DNA of 64,000 nt, from positions 232,874-296,873 of the forward strand of contig NZ_VRLV01000014.1 in assembly GCF_009760925.1 (NCBI RefSeq), given 5' to 3'. The notes under the pieces were generated by a model. It did no database searches. It was not told the DNA's origin and saw only the letters and a program-made list of their open reading frames with translations. Made by a program: the position numbers and the translations under genes. Positions 36,050 through 46,113 of the stretch are shown here, piece by piece. The DNA comes from Nonomuraea typhae (lineage in GTDB: Bacteria; Actinomycetota; Actinomycetes; Streptosporangiales; Streptosporangiaceae). The stretch's first letter is position 1. The number at the start of each line of letters is the position of its first letter.

Positions 36050-39000
36050 GTGGGGCGTCGTGAGCGGCCGGTGGATCCGGTCGACGGCCCGGTGGCGGCC
36101 TTCGCCGTGGCGTTGCGCAAGCTGCGGGAGGACGCGGGCGGTCCCTCCTACCGGGTGATGGCCGCGCGGGTGCCGTGCTCGGCGGCCACGCTGGCGCAGG
36201 CCGCCGCAGGCGCCAAGCTGCCGACGCTGCCGGTCACCCTGGCCTATGTGGATGCCTGCGGCGGCGATCGTGAGCTGTGGCGGGGCCGCTGGGAACAGAC
36301 CTTGGCCGCCAGCCGCCATCCCGCCGCCACGGGCGGCGAAGCCGCCCAGGCGCCGTATCGGGGGCTGGCCCGGTTCGAGGCGGCCGATCAGGCGTTCTTC
36401 TTCGGTCGGACCAAGCTGACCGAGCATCTGGCCGTTGTGGTGGAGGTCCACCGGTTCGTACTGGTGGTGGGCCCGTCGGGGTGCGGCAAGTCCTCGGTGC
36501 TGCGTGCCGGTCTGGCTCCTCGGCTTCAGGGACGCCGTGTGCGAGTTCTGACGCCGGGCGCGCACCCACACCTCGAGGGAGTCCAGGCCGGTGAGGTGGT
36601 CGTGGTCGATCAGTTCGAGGAGGTCTTCACGCTGTGTGAGGACACTGCCGAGCGGCGGTCCTTCATCGACGCGCTGGTGGCCCTCGGGCGTGATGGCAGC
36701 GGGACACGGATGGTGCTGGCCGTACGTGCGGACTTTCTCGACCGGTGCGCTCAGCACGGAGAGCTCGCCGAGGCCGTGCGCGACTCCACGGTCCTGGTGG
36801 GGGCGATGACGGCGGCCGAACTACGGGAGGCCGTCACCAAACCGGCTGCCGCGGTCGGGCTGATCGTTCAACGGGAACTGACCGCCCGGATCATCGAGGA
36901 GGTCAGCGGCCAGCCCGGCGGACTGCCGCTGATGTCGCACGCGCTGCTGGAGACCTGGCGCCGTCACACCGGCAAGGCGCTGACCACGGCGGCCTACGAG
37001 GCCGCCGGTGGCATCGACGGCGCCGTCGCCCACACCGCCGAGCAGGTGTACGCCGAGCTCACGCCCGCCCAGCAGGAGCGGCTGCGCCACCTCCTGTTGC
37101 GCATGCTCACCCCGGGCGAGGCGGGCAACCAGGACACGCGCCGGCCGGTGGCACACGCGGAGCTGCTCACCGGCGAAGGCGCTGACTCCGGCCCCGATCT
37201 GCTGGAACGGCTGGCCGCCGCACGGCTGATCACCCTGAACGACGACACCGCCGAGCTGGCGCACGAGGCGCTGCTGACCGCCTGGCCGCGGCTGCGCTCC
37301 TGGGTGGAGGAAGACCGAGAACGGCTACGCGTGCACCGCCGCCTCACCGAAGCGGCGAGTTCCTGGCAGGAACACGCCCGCGATACCGGCGGCCTCTACC
37401 GCGGGCTGCGCCTGGCCACCGCCCGCGAACACCTCGCCGAGCAGATCGAGGCGCTCACCCCAGAGGAACAAGCCTTCCTGGAGGCCAGCACGGCCGCCCA
37501 CCGCAACACGCGCCGCCGCAGCAGACTACGCACCGCCTTCATCTCGGTCGTAGTCACGCTCGCGCTGGTCGCGGCGTCGCTGGCCTGGCAACAGAGCGCG
37601 GCAAGCAGCCGACACGAGCGCGAAGCTCACGCCCGCCGCATCATTGGCTCCGCCGAGAGCCTGCGTCAGTCCGACCCGCGCCTGGCGATGCGGCTCAGCC
37701 TCGCAGCCTGGCACCTGGCCGACCTCCCGGAGACCCGCGCCGCCCTGCTGACGGCAAGCCGCCAACCGCAACAGGACACCTTCACCGACCCCGACACCAA
37801 CCCGGACAGCCTGCGCCGGCTCAGCACCGACGGCCGCTCACTGATCAGTCTCGGCGCGGCCCGCATCACCCGCTGGGACCTGGACACCCACAACAGCGTC
37901 TCCACCGCGTCAGGGCCAGGGCCTGCGGCTCGGGTGGCAGGTGTCGGCCTTGGCGGGAGTGATGCCCGCTGGCTCCCCGTTCTGGGGCTATCCTCTGAGG
38001 CTTCGGCGGTGACGTTGTGGGATGCGACCACCGGGCGACACGACCTGACGCCTTTGGACACCGCCAACCAGGGCGTCGAGCTGTCCGAAAGCGGCCGCCG
38101 TCTCATCTCCTACCGAGCCGCAGGCTCCAGCTATCGCGTCCGCGTGTGGGACACCGCCGCCCGGCGGCTGATCCTGCAGGTGAGCGTACCCAGAAAGGCA
38201 GCCGGCCGAAGCCCGGCGACGGGGCTGGAGATGCAGGCGCTGGTGCGCGCTGGAGCGCGCCTGAGCGTCGAAGCCGGCAGTCCCGATGCCACCATCAGCG
38301 CGAACGACAAGACGATGGCCCTGTGCGTGCCAGGAGCGCCTTTACAGGTGTGGGATCTGGATCGCGGGCACAAGCTCCCCACGGGATGGGCCCCGACGCT
38401 GACCCCGCACGACTGCCGCAACCAGCGCTTGTTTCTCACCCCCGACGGGCAACGCCTGCTGTTGCCCACAGACGGCGACGTCCGCCAGTGGCAGTTGCCG
38501 TCCGGGAAGGAGACCGCCGCCCTCCCAGCGCCGGGTGTGTACGAGATCGGATTCAGCCAAGACGGCACCTTCATGGCCACCGCCGGTGCCACCGGGCTTC
38601 TCATGTGGCGGATGAGCCGTCTCAGCGACCCGCTCTTCCGCCACCCCCTCGGCGGCGAGCTCGCCCTCGACCTCCGCGTTGACCCCGCTCGCGACCAGAT
38701 CCGGTACATCGCCGCGGCACGCATCCTCGACGGAGGCTCACCGTCGACCATCCGTACGCTCCGGCTGAACGCCGTCCTGAACACCGGCTGGCGCGACGAG
38801 ACCACCGGCTCGGCCACGTTCAGCCCGGACGGCCGGAAGCTAGCCGTCGCCTACATGAACCGGGTCGAGCTGCATGAGACCACGACCGGACGACTCCTGC
38901 CGGGACCGCCCCCGCTGACTTGCCCACCCGACCCCCTGGCGGGCCCGGTGTGCGCTCTGAAAGTCGCCTTCCGGCCCGACGGCCGCGTCCTCGCCTACGG

Positions 39001-39817
39001 TGACTCCTTCCGCAAGCCGTTCAGAGCGAACCTGTGGGACCTCGACGGACTGCGCCTCAGCGGCATCTCCCCCGCCCCGCATCCGGTGCAGGGTCTCGCC
39101 TTCACCGGGAAGGGCGGCACATTGCTGAGCAGCGGCAAGTCGGTCCTCGGCAAGGATGCCAGTCCTGTGAGCACGCTCACCATGTGGGACCTGCGCACGG
39201 GCGACGTCACCGCGACCACACCTGGAATCAGCGGCAACACCATGGTGGTCGACCCCTCCGAACGATTCCTGGTCACCTCCCAAGGCCACGTCGCCGACCT
39301 TTCCACCGGTGTGCCGGTCCCGCGCCGGGAAAGGATCGGCGTCGCCACCGCGCTAGCCTTCAGCCCTGACGGCAGCCGCCTCGCGGCCGGCAACGGCGTC
39401 GGTCAAACCGCCTTGTGGGGCGAGAACGCGCGACGTCATCTCGGCACTCTCACACCTGCTTCCTCAGCAGGCGACGCCGTCACCGCGCTCGCGTTCTCCG
39501 CCGACGCGAGCACACTTGCAGTCGGTACGGCGAGCGGCACGATTCAGCTCTGGGACACCACCACCCGGCAGCCGACGGGATCCCCGATCACCACCCCAGC
39601 CGGTGCGGTCCGCGCCCTGGCGCTCCACGGTGACACCCTGTACGTGGCAGGCGAGCACATCCCCTGGCAGCCCTACGACCTCACCCCGGCCACCGCCGCG
39701 GCGACCATCTGCCGGCGCGTCGGCCAAGGACTGGCCCCTGACGCCTGGACGGACTACTTCCCCGGCTACCGCTACCAGCCCACCTGCGACCCCGCACGCG
39801 ACCGCCCCACCGCGTAA
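36050..39817 (+). CDS. nSTAND NTPase with XRE-like N terminus and WD40 propeller
   Basis: A GTG at 36050, after GGGGG, gives 1255 residues; the frame is open to an ATG at 36002. Residues 1-90 form an actinobacterial HTH-like domain (GRRERPVDPVDGPVAAFA). The NTPase has Walker A VVGPSGCGKSSVL near 142 and Walker B VVVDQFEEVF near 185. One membrane helix follows (about 496-515, ISVVVTLALVAASLAW), then some 650 residues of WD40 repeats (for example VTALAFSADASTLAVGTASG). This domain order is that of large actinobacterial signalling STAND proteins. It is followed 318 bases later by another STAND gene. Confidence 0.88.
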   Translation: MGRRERPVDPVDGPVAAFAVALRKLREDAGGPSYRVMAARVPCSAATLAQAAAGAKLPTLPVTLAYVDACGGDRELWRGRWEQTLAASRHPAATGGEAAQAPYRGLARFEAADQAFFFGRTKLTEHLAVVVEVHRFVLVVGPSGCGKSSVLRAGLAPRLQGRRVRVLTPGAHPHLEGVQAGEVVVVDQFEEVFTLCEDTAERRSFIDALVALGRDGSGTRMVLAVRADFLDRCAQHGELAEAVRDSTVLVGAMTAAELREAVTKPAAAVGLIVQRELTARIIEEVSGQPGGLPLMSHALLETWRRHTGKALTTAAYEAAGGIDGAVAHTAEQVYAELTPAQQERLRHLLLRMLTPGEAGNQDTRRPVAHAELLTGEGADSGPDLLERLAAARLITLNDDTAELAHEALLTAWPRLRSWVEEDRERLRVHRRLTEAASSWQEHARDTGGLYRGLRLATAREHLAEQIEALTPEEQAFLEASTAAHRNTRRRSRLRTAFISVVVTLALVAASLAWQQSAASSRHEREAHARRIIGSAESLRQSDPRLAMRLSLAAWHLADLPETRAALLTASRQPQQDTFTDPDTNPDSLRRLSTDGRSLISLGAARITRWDLDTHNSVSTASGPGPAARVAGVGLGGSDARWLPVLGLSSEASAVTLWDATTGRHDLTPLDTANQGVELSESGRRLISYRAAGSSYRVRVWDTAARRLILQVSVPRKAAGRSPATGLEMQALVRAGARLSVEAGSPDATISANDKTMALCVPGAPLQVWDLDRGHKLPTGWAPTLTPHDCRNQRLFLTPDGQRLLLPTDGDVRQWQLPSGKETAALPAPGVYEIGFSQDGTFMATAGATGLLMWRMSRLSDPLFRHPLGGELALDLRVDPARDQIRYIAAARILDGGSPSTIRTLRLNAVLNTGWRDETTGSATFSPDGRKLAVAYMNRVELHETTTGRLLPGPPPLTCPPDPLAGPVCALKVAFRPDGRVLAYGDSFRKPFRANLWDLDGLRLSGISPAPHPVQGLAFTGKGGTLLSSGKSVLGKDASPVSTLTMWDLRTGDVTATTPGISGNTMVVDPSERFLVTSQGHVADLSTGVPVPRRERIGVATALAFSPDGSRLAAGNGVGQTALWGENARRHLGTLTPASSAGDAVTALAFSADASTLAVGTASGTIQLWDTTTRQPTGSPITTPAGAVRALALHGDTLYVAGEHIPWQPYDLTPATAAATICRRVGQGLAPDAWTDYFPGYRYQPTCDPARDRPTA

Positions 39818-40135
39818 CGACCACCTTCCCCCACCGTCGAAGCAGCCGGGCAACACGACACAGCTCGCCCCCGACAGCGCCAGCCACCACGCATGCCCTC
39901 AGCGAACGGTCACAGGAACTATGGACGACGCCAGGTAGCTGAAGCGGGTTCTTGACGGCCGTTCGCCGAGGTGGTGGCTTCCCGCCAGGGGCTTCATCAT
40001 CGGATCGTCTATTGAAGGCCGAGAGGCCCGCACGGTGCCCTCAGAATGGCCTTCAGGGGGTATTGCCCCCGCTTCTCCGGTTCGCTCCGCTGGGTGCAGC
40101 ATGTGATCACGCATTCGCGCCACGCGATCTTGTCG

Positions 40136-42967
40136 ATGGCCGAAGATGCCGGTATGCGCGGACGTGCACAAGTATGGGCCAAGAGCGCGCGGGGCAGGCG
40201 GGTCCTGCTCCTGCTGTCGCTGCCGCTGGGGGCGGGGGCCGCGATGGCCGGCCATCAGGTCCTCACCGGCGACGGGTGGAGCTGGGCGTGGACGGGCATC
40301 ACCCTGGCGGTGGCGGGTATCGCTGCGCTGGCCGCCTTCCGACTGACCCGAGCCTCCGCGGCCGAGCCGGATCCTCAAACCGCGCGCCCTGCCCGCGGAC
40401 GCGGGCAGGGCGCGCAACCCACCATCTCGGCGGCGGGGGAAGGGTCGGTGGTCATCGGCAGCGACAACAGCGGGATCATCTCGACCGGCAGCGGTGCGAG
40501 CAACATCCAGATGAGCGCCCGTGCTTCGGGGCAGAGTCGGGTTTATCAGGCCGGAGGCGACCTGACGGTCAACGAGACGGTCCTGCCGGCGGAGGCGCTA
40601 CGACCGGTTGAGCAGGTTGATGCGCCGTCTGCTGTGGTGAACGTGCCCGTGCATGCGGGGGTGTTCGTCGGACGCGCTCCGGAGCTGGCCGAAGTGGAGC
40701 GGGCGCTGGAGGCGCCGGGGCCGGTGGTGGTGGCCGCGGTGCATGGGCTGGGCGGCATCGGCAAATCCACGCTGGCCGCCCAGTACGCGCTCGGCCAAGC
40801 ACGCGAACGGGCCGTCAATCCGGTGTGGTGGATCACCGCCGACAGTCCGGCCTCGATCGAGGCCGGGCTGAGCGGGCTGGCGGCCGCGCTGCAGCCGGAG
40901 CTGGCCGGGCTGCCGGCGCCGGTGCTGGCCGAGCGTGCGCTCGGCTGGCTGGCCTGCCATCGGGGCTGGCTGCTGGTCCTGGACAACCTCCCCCATCCCG
41001 GTCACGTCACCGGCCTGCTGGCCCGGACCCCGGCCGGGCGGGTGCTGGCGACCAGCAGGCTCGCCACCGGCTGGCACCACCTCGGGGCCTCGGTCCTGCG
41101 CCTGGACGTGCTGCAGGAGGCCGAAGCAGTCGACCTGCTGACCCGCATCGCCACCGGCGCCGGGGTGGAGGGCGCTGCCGAGCTTGTGCGGGAGCTGGGC
41201 TGCCTGCCGCTGGCCGTGGAGCAGGCGGGCGCCTACCTGCGGCAAAACCACCTATCGGCGTCCGCTTACCTGGAGTTGCTGACCGCGCGTCCAGCGGTGA
41301 TGTACGACCAGGCCGCAGAAGGCGGCGACGCCGGGCGCACCATCGGCCGTATCTGGCGCCTGACCCTCGACCGGCTCTCCGACACTCCCCTCGCCGGGCA
41401 ACTCCTGCGCATCCTGGCCTGGTACGCCCCGGCACAGATCCCCCGCACCCTGCTGGACGACCTGGCCGAAGCGCCCGTCGTGCAGCAGGCACTGGGACGG
41501 CTGGCCGCCTACAACATGATCACCCTCGACGAGGAGGGCATCACCGTGCACCGCCTCGTCCAAGCCGTCGCCCGCACCCCCGACCCCGGCGATCCTCACC
41601 GTCAGGAAGCCGATATCCACACCGCCCGCGACCGGGCTACCCGTCTGCTCTCCGACGCCCAGTCCGGCACAGACTATGGCGATCCGGCCGGATGGCCCGC
41701 CCGGCGTGCCCTGCTGCCGCACATCTCCGCCCTGGCCGACCACGCACCCGCCGGCACCGACACCCCCGGCACGGCCTACCTGCTCAACGAAACCGGCCTG
41801 TTCGTAGAGGACCAGGGCAACCTGCCGCGCGCGATCGAGTACTACCAACGGGCTGCGACCGCCTACCAGCGCACACTGGGCACCGATCACCCCGACACGC
41901 TGACCAGCCGCAACAACCTCGCACACGCCTTCCGCGTGACCGGCGACCTGGACCGGGCCATCCCGCTGCACGGGCGGACCCTGGCCGATCGCGAACGAGT
42001 CCTGGGCGTGGACCACCCCGACACGCTGTCCAGCCGCAACAACCTCGCCCGCGCCCACCTGGAAGCCGGCGATCTGAGCCGGGCCACCGCCCTGTTCGAG
42101 CAGACGCTGGCCGATCGCGAACGCGTGCTCGGAGCCGACCACCCTCACACGCTGACCTCTCGCGAGAGCCTCGCCAGCGCTTACGAAGCGGCGGGCGACC
42201 TGGGCAGAGCCATCCCGCTGTACGAACAGGCCGTGGCCGAACTGGAGGGCGTGCTCGGTGTTGACCACCCCCACACGCTGACCACTCGCGACAACCTCGC
42301 CTGTGCCTACGAGTCGGCCGGCGACCCGCGCCGTGCCATCCCCCTGCATGAACTGACACTGGCCGATCGCGAACGCATCCTCGGAGCCGACCACCCACAC
42401 ACGCTGACCAGCCGCAACAACCTCGCCTACGCCCACAAGCAGGCCGGCGATCTGAGCCGCGCCACCCTCCTCTACGAGCAGACGCTGGCCGATCGCGAAC
42501 GCGTGCTCGGAGCCGACCACCCTCACACGCTGGCCTCCCGCAACAACCTCGCCGCCGCCTACCGGGCAGCCGGCGACCTGGACCGGGCCATCCGCCTGGA
42601 CGAGCAGACCCTGGCCGATCGCGAACGCGTCCTCGGCCCCGACCACCCCGACACCTTCTCCTCGCGCAACAACCTCGCCGCCGCCTACCGCACGGCCGGG
42701 GACCTGAAGCGCGCCATCCCGCTGCACGAACAAGCCCTGAGCGACTGCGAGCGTGTGCTCGGCCCCGACCACACCACCACCCTGACCGCCCGCTTCAACC
42801 TCGCCGCCGGCTACCGAAGGGCCGGGGACCTGCAACGCGCCATGCCCCTGTACGAGCAGGCTCTGGCCGGCTTCGAGCGCGTGCTCGGCAGCGATCACCC
42901 GACCACCGAGACGGTACGAGGCTTCTACCTCGAAGCCGCCGAAGAGCAGGGGCAGGCGGAAACGTAG
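40136..42967 (+). CDS. NB-ARC/TPR STAND protein with membrane anchor
   Basis: From the ATG at 40136 the product has 943 residues; no strong ribosome site marks the start. Two hydrophobic segments (about 22-40 and 47-65) suggest a membrane hairpin. A polar Gly/Ser/Asn stretch (SVVIGSDNSGIIST) precedes an NB-ARC module with Walker A GLGGIGKSTLA near 205 and WLLVLDNLP near 280. The C-terminal 380 residues are nine Kinesin-light-chain-like TPRs (NNLAxAYRxAGDLxRAIPL). TPRs bind partners and NB-ARC acts as a switch. The trigger is unknown. Confidence 0.87.
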   Translation: MAEDAGMRGRAQVWAKSARGRRVLLLLSLPLGAGAAMAGHQVLTGDGWSWAWTGITLAVAGIAALAAFRLTRASAAEPDPQTARPARGRGQGAQPTISAAGEGSVVIGSDNSGIISTGSGASNIQMSARASGQSRVYQAGGDLTVNETVLPAEALRPVEQVDAPSAVVNVPVHAGVFVGRAPELAEVERALEAPGPVVVAAVHGLGGIGKSTLAAQYALGQARERAVNPVWWITADSPASIEAGLSGLAAALQPELAGLPAPVLAERALGWLACHRGWLLVLDNLPHPGHVTGLLARTPAGRVLATSRLATGWHHLGASVLRLDVLQEAEAVDLLTRIATGAGVEGAAELVRELGCLPLAVEQAGAYLRQNHLSASAYLELLTARPAVMYDQAAEGGDAGRTIGRIWRLTLDRLSDTPLAGQLLRILAWYAPAQIPRTLLDDLAEAPVVQQALGRLAAYNMITLDEEGITVHRLVQAVARTPDPGDPHRQEADIHTARDRATRLLSDAQSGTDYGDPAGWPARRALLPHISALADHAPAGTDTPGTAYLLNETGLFVEDQGNLPRAIEYYQRAATAYQRTLGTDHPDTLTSRNNLAHAFRVTGDLDRAIPLHGRTLADRERVLGVDHPDTLSSRNNLARAHLEAGDLSRATALFEQTLADRERVLGADHPHTLTSRESLASAYEAAGDLGRAIPLYEQAVAELEGVLGVDHPHTLTTRDNLACAYESAGDPRRAIPLHELTLADRERILGADHPHTLTSRNNLAYAHKQAGDLSRATLLYEQTLADRERVLGADHPHTLASRNNLAAAYRAAGDLDRAIRLDEQTLADRERVLGPDHPDTFSSRNNLAAAYRTAGDLKRAIPLHEQALSDCERVLGPDHTTTLTARFNLAAGYRRAGDLQRAMPLYEQALAGFERVLGSDHPTTETVRGFYLEAAEEQGQAET
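41903..42910 (+). repeat. Eight in-register 126-bp repeats encoding TPRs
   Basis: Units start every 126 bases from 41903 without a single length change, each encoding 42 residues. Several units share long identical runs such as CTGGCCGATCGCGAACGCGT, which is more DNA likeness than protein selection requires. Confidence 0.85.
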
Positions 42968-43186
42968 CGAGCGCGGCAGTTGGAGATCGGCGTGCCACGC
43001 GCGGCCAGTGCCCGGGCTGGTCGTCGCGCTCGCAAGAGGCGCAAGACGGTGATCCCCCGCAACGACGGCTGCAGGCAAACTTGCCGCGGCGTGTGGCGAA
43101 AGCGGCGACCGCGACAGGGATGTCACTGCGGCGGTCCGTGATCACCCTCCCAGCGATCAATACTAAAAGGGCGACCAGCACCCCGC

Positions 43187-43435
43187 CACCTGGCTGCCGT
43201 CCAACCGGCCAAGATCTGCGACTACACCGCCCAGTGGGTCGCCATCAAACAGAAGTTCCCGCTCAAGATCGACCCGCCAGAGCAGCAGAAGCTGACCCAG
43301 ATCTACGCCGACTGCCCCGGCCAGCGCCTGCCCACCTCCCCGCCGACCCACGCTGAACCACGACCACGCGACGAAACACCGAACCTGCAGCTCGGGCACA
43401 GCGTCGGCGGCTGTTCATCATGCGACCTCTCATGA
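43187..43435 (+). pseudogene. C-terminal scrap of an HNH-family secreted protein
   Basis: The frame reads CDYTAQWVAIKQKFPLKIDP then PEQQKLTQIYADC, the pattern at the end of actinobacterial HNH endonuclease-family proteins. The catalytic part is absent. Positions 42968-43186 show no gene. Confidence 0.45.
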
Positions 43436-43505
43436 AACACACCCGCAACCCGTCAACACGCATCAATCCCGGTTCGTGGTGTTGGTGAGATAGGACACGA
43501 GTCCG

Positions 43506-44516
43506 CCTAGATGAATGAGTCCAAGGGTTCTGGTTGCAGTCAGTGATCGTAGGCGATCAAGGATCGCTTGATCGCCTGGCCGATCGCGTCGTTGTGCCAG
43601 ATCACCGCGGTCAACGCCAGGACCCGTGACAGCACCCGGATGATGACGCCTGCCGGGGTCCGGGCCCCGTGGCGTTCCAGATCGAGCTGGCTCTTGAAGG
43701 TCTGATTGATCGATTCGATGGTCTGCCGGAGGGGTTTGAACAAGCGTGCTCCGGCCCGCTCGGGTTCGCCCCGGCGGGCCGGCCGCAGCAGACTCAGCCC
43801 GCGCATCGTGAGATCGCGCTCGAAGGCGCGGCCGTAGTACTGCCGGTCGGCGATGATCGACTGGCCCGGATGAGCGGCCACCACCTCGGGCGCGGCATCC
43901 AGCATGGCGACCAGCGTGCCGCGTTCATCGGCCTTGGCCCCGGTCAGCGCGAACAGCACCGGCAACCCGCCGAGCGTGCACACCAGATGCAGCCGTAGCC
44001 CCCAGAAGTACCGGGAGTGGGAGGCGCAGTAGCCGTACTCGGCCCACCCGGCCAGGTCACTGCGCCGGGCGGTCTCCCGCGAACGACCGCACTCCACCGG
44101 CGTGGAATCGGCCACCCACACCTCATCACTCCACAACGAGGTATCGACGGCAAGCACCCTGATCACATGAAGGACCAGCCCCGAGGCCTTCCGCAGCCGT
44201 TTGCCATACCCCGACTGCCCGGGCAGATAGGGAAACATGCCGCCCAGCTCGGCGTGGGCATAACGCAGCCGGCGCCGTTCGGACACAAACCCCAGCAGCA
44301 CCGCCATGACCGCCAAGGTCACCAGTTCGGCATCACTGAGCGTGGGCGCGATACCCGCCTTCGGCCGCCACGGAGCCAGCCCGGGCGAGGCCTTCAGCAG
44401 ATCATCGACTTTCACATACAGTGCGGTTGCGAGGGTGTTGAGGTCTTTCGTCACACATCGATCATCGACACCCTCGCCCTAACTGCGCAGCTACGCCTTG
44501 GACTCAACCATCTAGG
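43506..44516 (-). mobile_element. IS982-type insertion sequence, apparently complete
   Basis: Inverted repeats of 21 bases (43506-43526 and 44496-44516, beginning CCTAGATG, two mismatches) enclose one intact transposase gene. The length of 1011 bp is normal for the family. No clear target duplication is visible. The right repeat enters the end of the neighbouring regulator gene. Confidence 0.85.
43540..44454 (-). CDS. IS982-family transposase
   Basis: The 304-residue protein is full length. DDE-type landmarks include WVADSTPVECGRSRE (first Asp), FALTGAKADERG with SIIADRQYYGRAFE (second Asp), and the tail QTIESINQTFKSQLDLERHG with the Glu. It starts MTKDLNTLATALYVKVDDLL. A decayed relative lies at 61590-62399, where part of the first Asp region is missing. 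The gene is intact, so the element may still move. Confidence 0.9.
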   Translation of the reverse strand: MTKDLNTLATALYVKVDDLLKASPGLAPWRPKAGIAPTLSDAELVTLAVMAVLLGFVSERRRLRYAHAELGGMFPYLPGQSGYGKRLRKASGLVLHVIRVLAVDTSLWSDEVWVADSTPVECGRSRETARRSDLAGWAEYGYCASHSRYFWGLRLHLVCTLGGLPVLFALTGAKADERGTLVAMLDAAPEVVAAHPGQSIIADRQYYGRAFERDLTMRGLSLLRPARRGEPERAGARLFKPLRQTIESINQTFKSQLDLERHGARTPAGVIIRVLSRVLALTAVIWHNDAIGQAIKRSLIAYDH

Positions 44517-45484
44517 TGCCGTTGGAGGCCGAACTCGAACAGCGCGTCCAGGTCCGTCAGGCTGCCATCGGGCAAGTGGAGCTCTGCGATGATGGGGAAT
44601 CGCGTCGAAGTGAACAGGCCGGTGGTCGCCGTGACGTCTGACTGTTGCTGCTGTTCGGGGCTGATGCCGGTATCGAGCTCGGACTCTTTGGCGAGTGCGC
44701 CGCCCAGGGCGATGCCGCCGACGTAGCAGTGCAGGCAGATCACGGCTCTCAGCAGTGTCACGTGGTCCAATCCCAGGTGGGCCATGCCGCGTAGCTCCCA
44801 CTCGAGATGGTCCATGGCGCTGGGGATCAGGCGGGGCTGGGTGGGCGAGGAGATGGCGGGTGCGGTCGCCCAGGGGTGGCGCTTGTAGATCTGCCAATAT
44901 GCCCGGGCGACGATCTCGAGGCGCTCGTACCAAGCGGCCGGGCCGGGTTCGGGCAGTACGCATTCGGAGAAGACCGCATCGACCATCTGACGTACAAGAT
45001 CGGCTTTGTTCGGCACATGCCGATAGATGGACATTGCTGCGGTGCCCAGTTCGGTCGCTACGCGACGCATCGTCACCGCGGCCAGTCCTTCGCCGTCGGC
45101 GATGCGTACTGCTGTGACCACGATCCGGGATGGGGTGAGCACCTCGTCGGCGGTGTCACCGCGGCCTATGGGGCCGGCGGGCTTGACGGGCGCCGGCGTA
45201 TGGCGGGTGATCGCCGCGGCTCTCGGGCCGGCGGGTTTGACGGGTGCCGTCGTGTGGGGGCTGACCACTGTGCCTTTGCCTGGTACGACGTGCACCCAGC
45301 CATCCTCGCGAAGGCGGGTCAGCACCTTGGTCGCGGTGGCCATGGCGACCTTCCAGTCCGCCATGATGCGCCGGGTCGTGGGTACCTGATCGCCGGGCCG
45401 TAGTTCACCGTCCACGATACGGGCGCGGATCTGCGCAGCGATCTGAAGGTAGAGCGGGTCGGCGCGAGTGGCTGATGGCGGCAT
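44504..45484 (-). CDS. GntR/TetR hybrid transcription regulator
   Basis: The 326-residue protein joins a GntR winged helix (1-75, ADPLYLQIAAQIRARIVDGE) to a TetR-type helix-turn-helix (about 115-165, VTMRRVATELGTAAMSIYRH) with its ligand-binding C-terminal domain. The linker contains PVKPAGP twice. Such hybrids repress resistance or tailoring genes until a small molecule binds. The last codons and the stop come from the inverted repeat of the IS982 element, so a few native residues were replaced. Confidence 0.87.
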   Translation of the reverse strand: MPPSATRADPLYLQIAAQIRARIVDGELRPGDQVPTTRRIMADWKVAMATATKVLTRLREDGWVHVVPGKGTVVSPHTTAPVKPAGPRAAAITRHTPAPVKPAGPIGRGDTADEVLTPSRIVVTAVRIADGEGLAAVTMRRVATELGTAAMSIYRHVPNKADLVRQMVDAVFSECVLPEPGPAAWYERLEIVARAYWQIYKRHPWATAPAISSPTQPRLIPSAMDHLEWELRGMAHLGLDHVTLLRAVICLHCYVGGIALGGALAKESELDTGISPEQQQQSDVTATTGLFTSTRFPIIAELHLPDGSLTDLDALFEFGLQRHLDG

Positions 45485-45496
45485 GGCTGCGCCGTC

Positions 45497-45904
45497 GTCA
45501 TCGCCAGGTTCATCGGCTATCGGCGTGCACGGCAACGGCGCTACAGCGAGCACCGCGAATGGATGGTCCGCGGCTTCGCGCTCACGATGTCGATCCTCGT
45601 AACGCGCGTCATCGGGCTCGCATGGGTCCTCGCGCTCCTACCCGAGCTCGACACCACATTCGCAGGTAGCCTCGACGCGCTGACGAAGGCCGCCAGCGCG
45701 GCCACCGGCCCGACTGGCTGGATGGCATGCCTGCTGGTCGCCGAATGGCACCTTCGCCGCACATCACCTCGTCGCGCACGAAACGATGACGGACCAGGAG
45801 CAGGTGCTCGCGCACGCCTCTCGACCGGCACGATGTCGGCCTCAAACCCGCCGGCTAGCTCGAGCAGCGGGTCGCGTCGAACACCGCACCCTGGGCGCCG
45901 GTGA
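45497..45904 (+). pseudogene. C-terminal fragment of a DUF2306-type membrane protein
   Basis: The frame reads RRYSEHREWMVRGFALTMSI then LVTRVIGLAWVLALLPELDT, matching the last helices of DUF2306 proteins. No start exists because the 5' part is missing. It overlaps the start region of the hybrid regulator, which would be its natural divergent neighbour. Downstream bases to 46113 hold no gene I can support. Confidence 0.6.
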
Positions 45905-46113
45905 CCCCCAATCGGCCGACAAGCATCCCCGTCCTGGCCATCGGGTTTCGGCAGTGGAAGAAGGAGCCCATGGATCGGGGATGGCGACGTGCAGGGAGGA
46001 CAGGTCCACGGCAGCGCGACGCAAGCCGCTTCTTCTAGCGTGTGCAGTAAGCGTTCAAGCTGGGACCACGTCGTCAACACTCTTCCGCGCTCACGATCGG
46101 ATAGGAAGCCTCC

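Noticed and set aside
41252..43126. 624-codon minus-strand open frame
   Set aside because: It repeats only because the TPR gene beneath repeats; Gly/Val-rich shadow.
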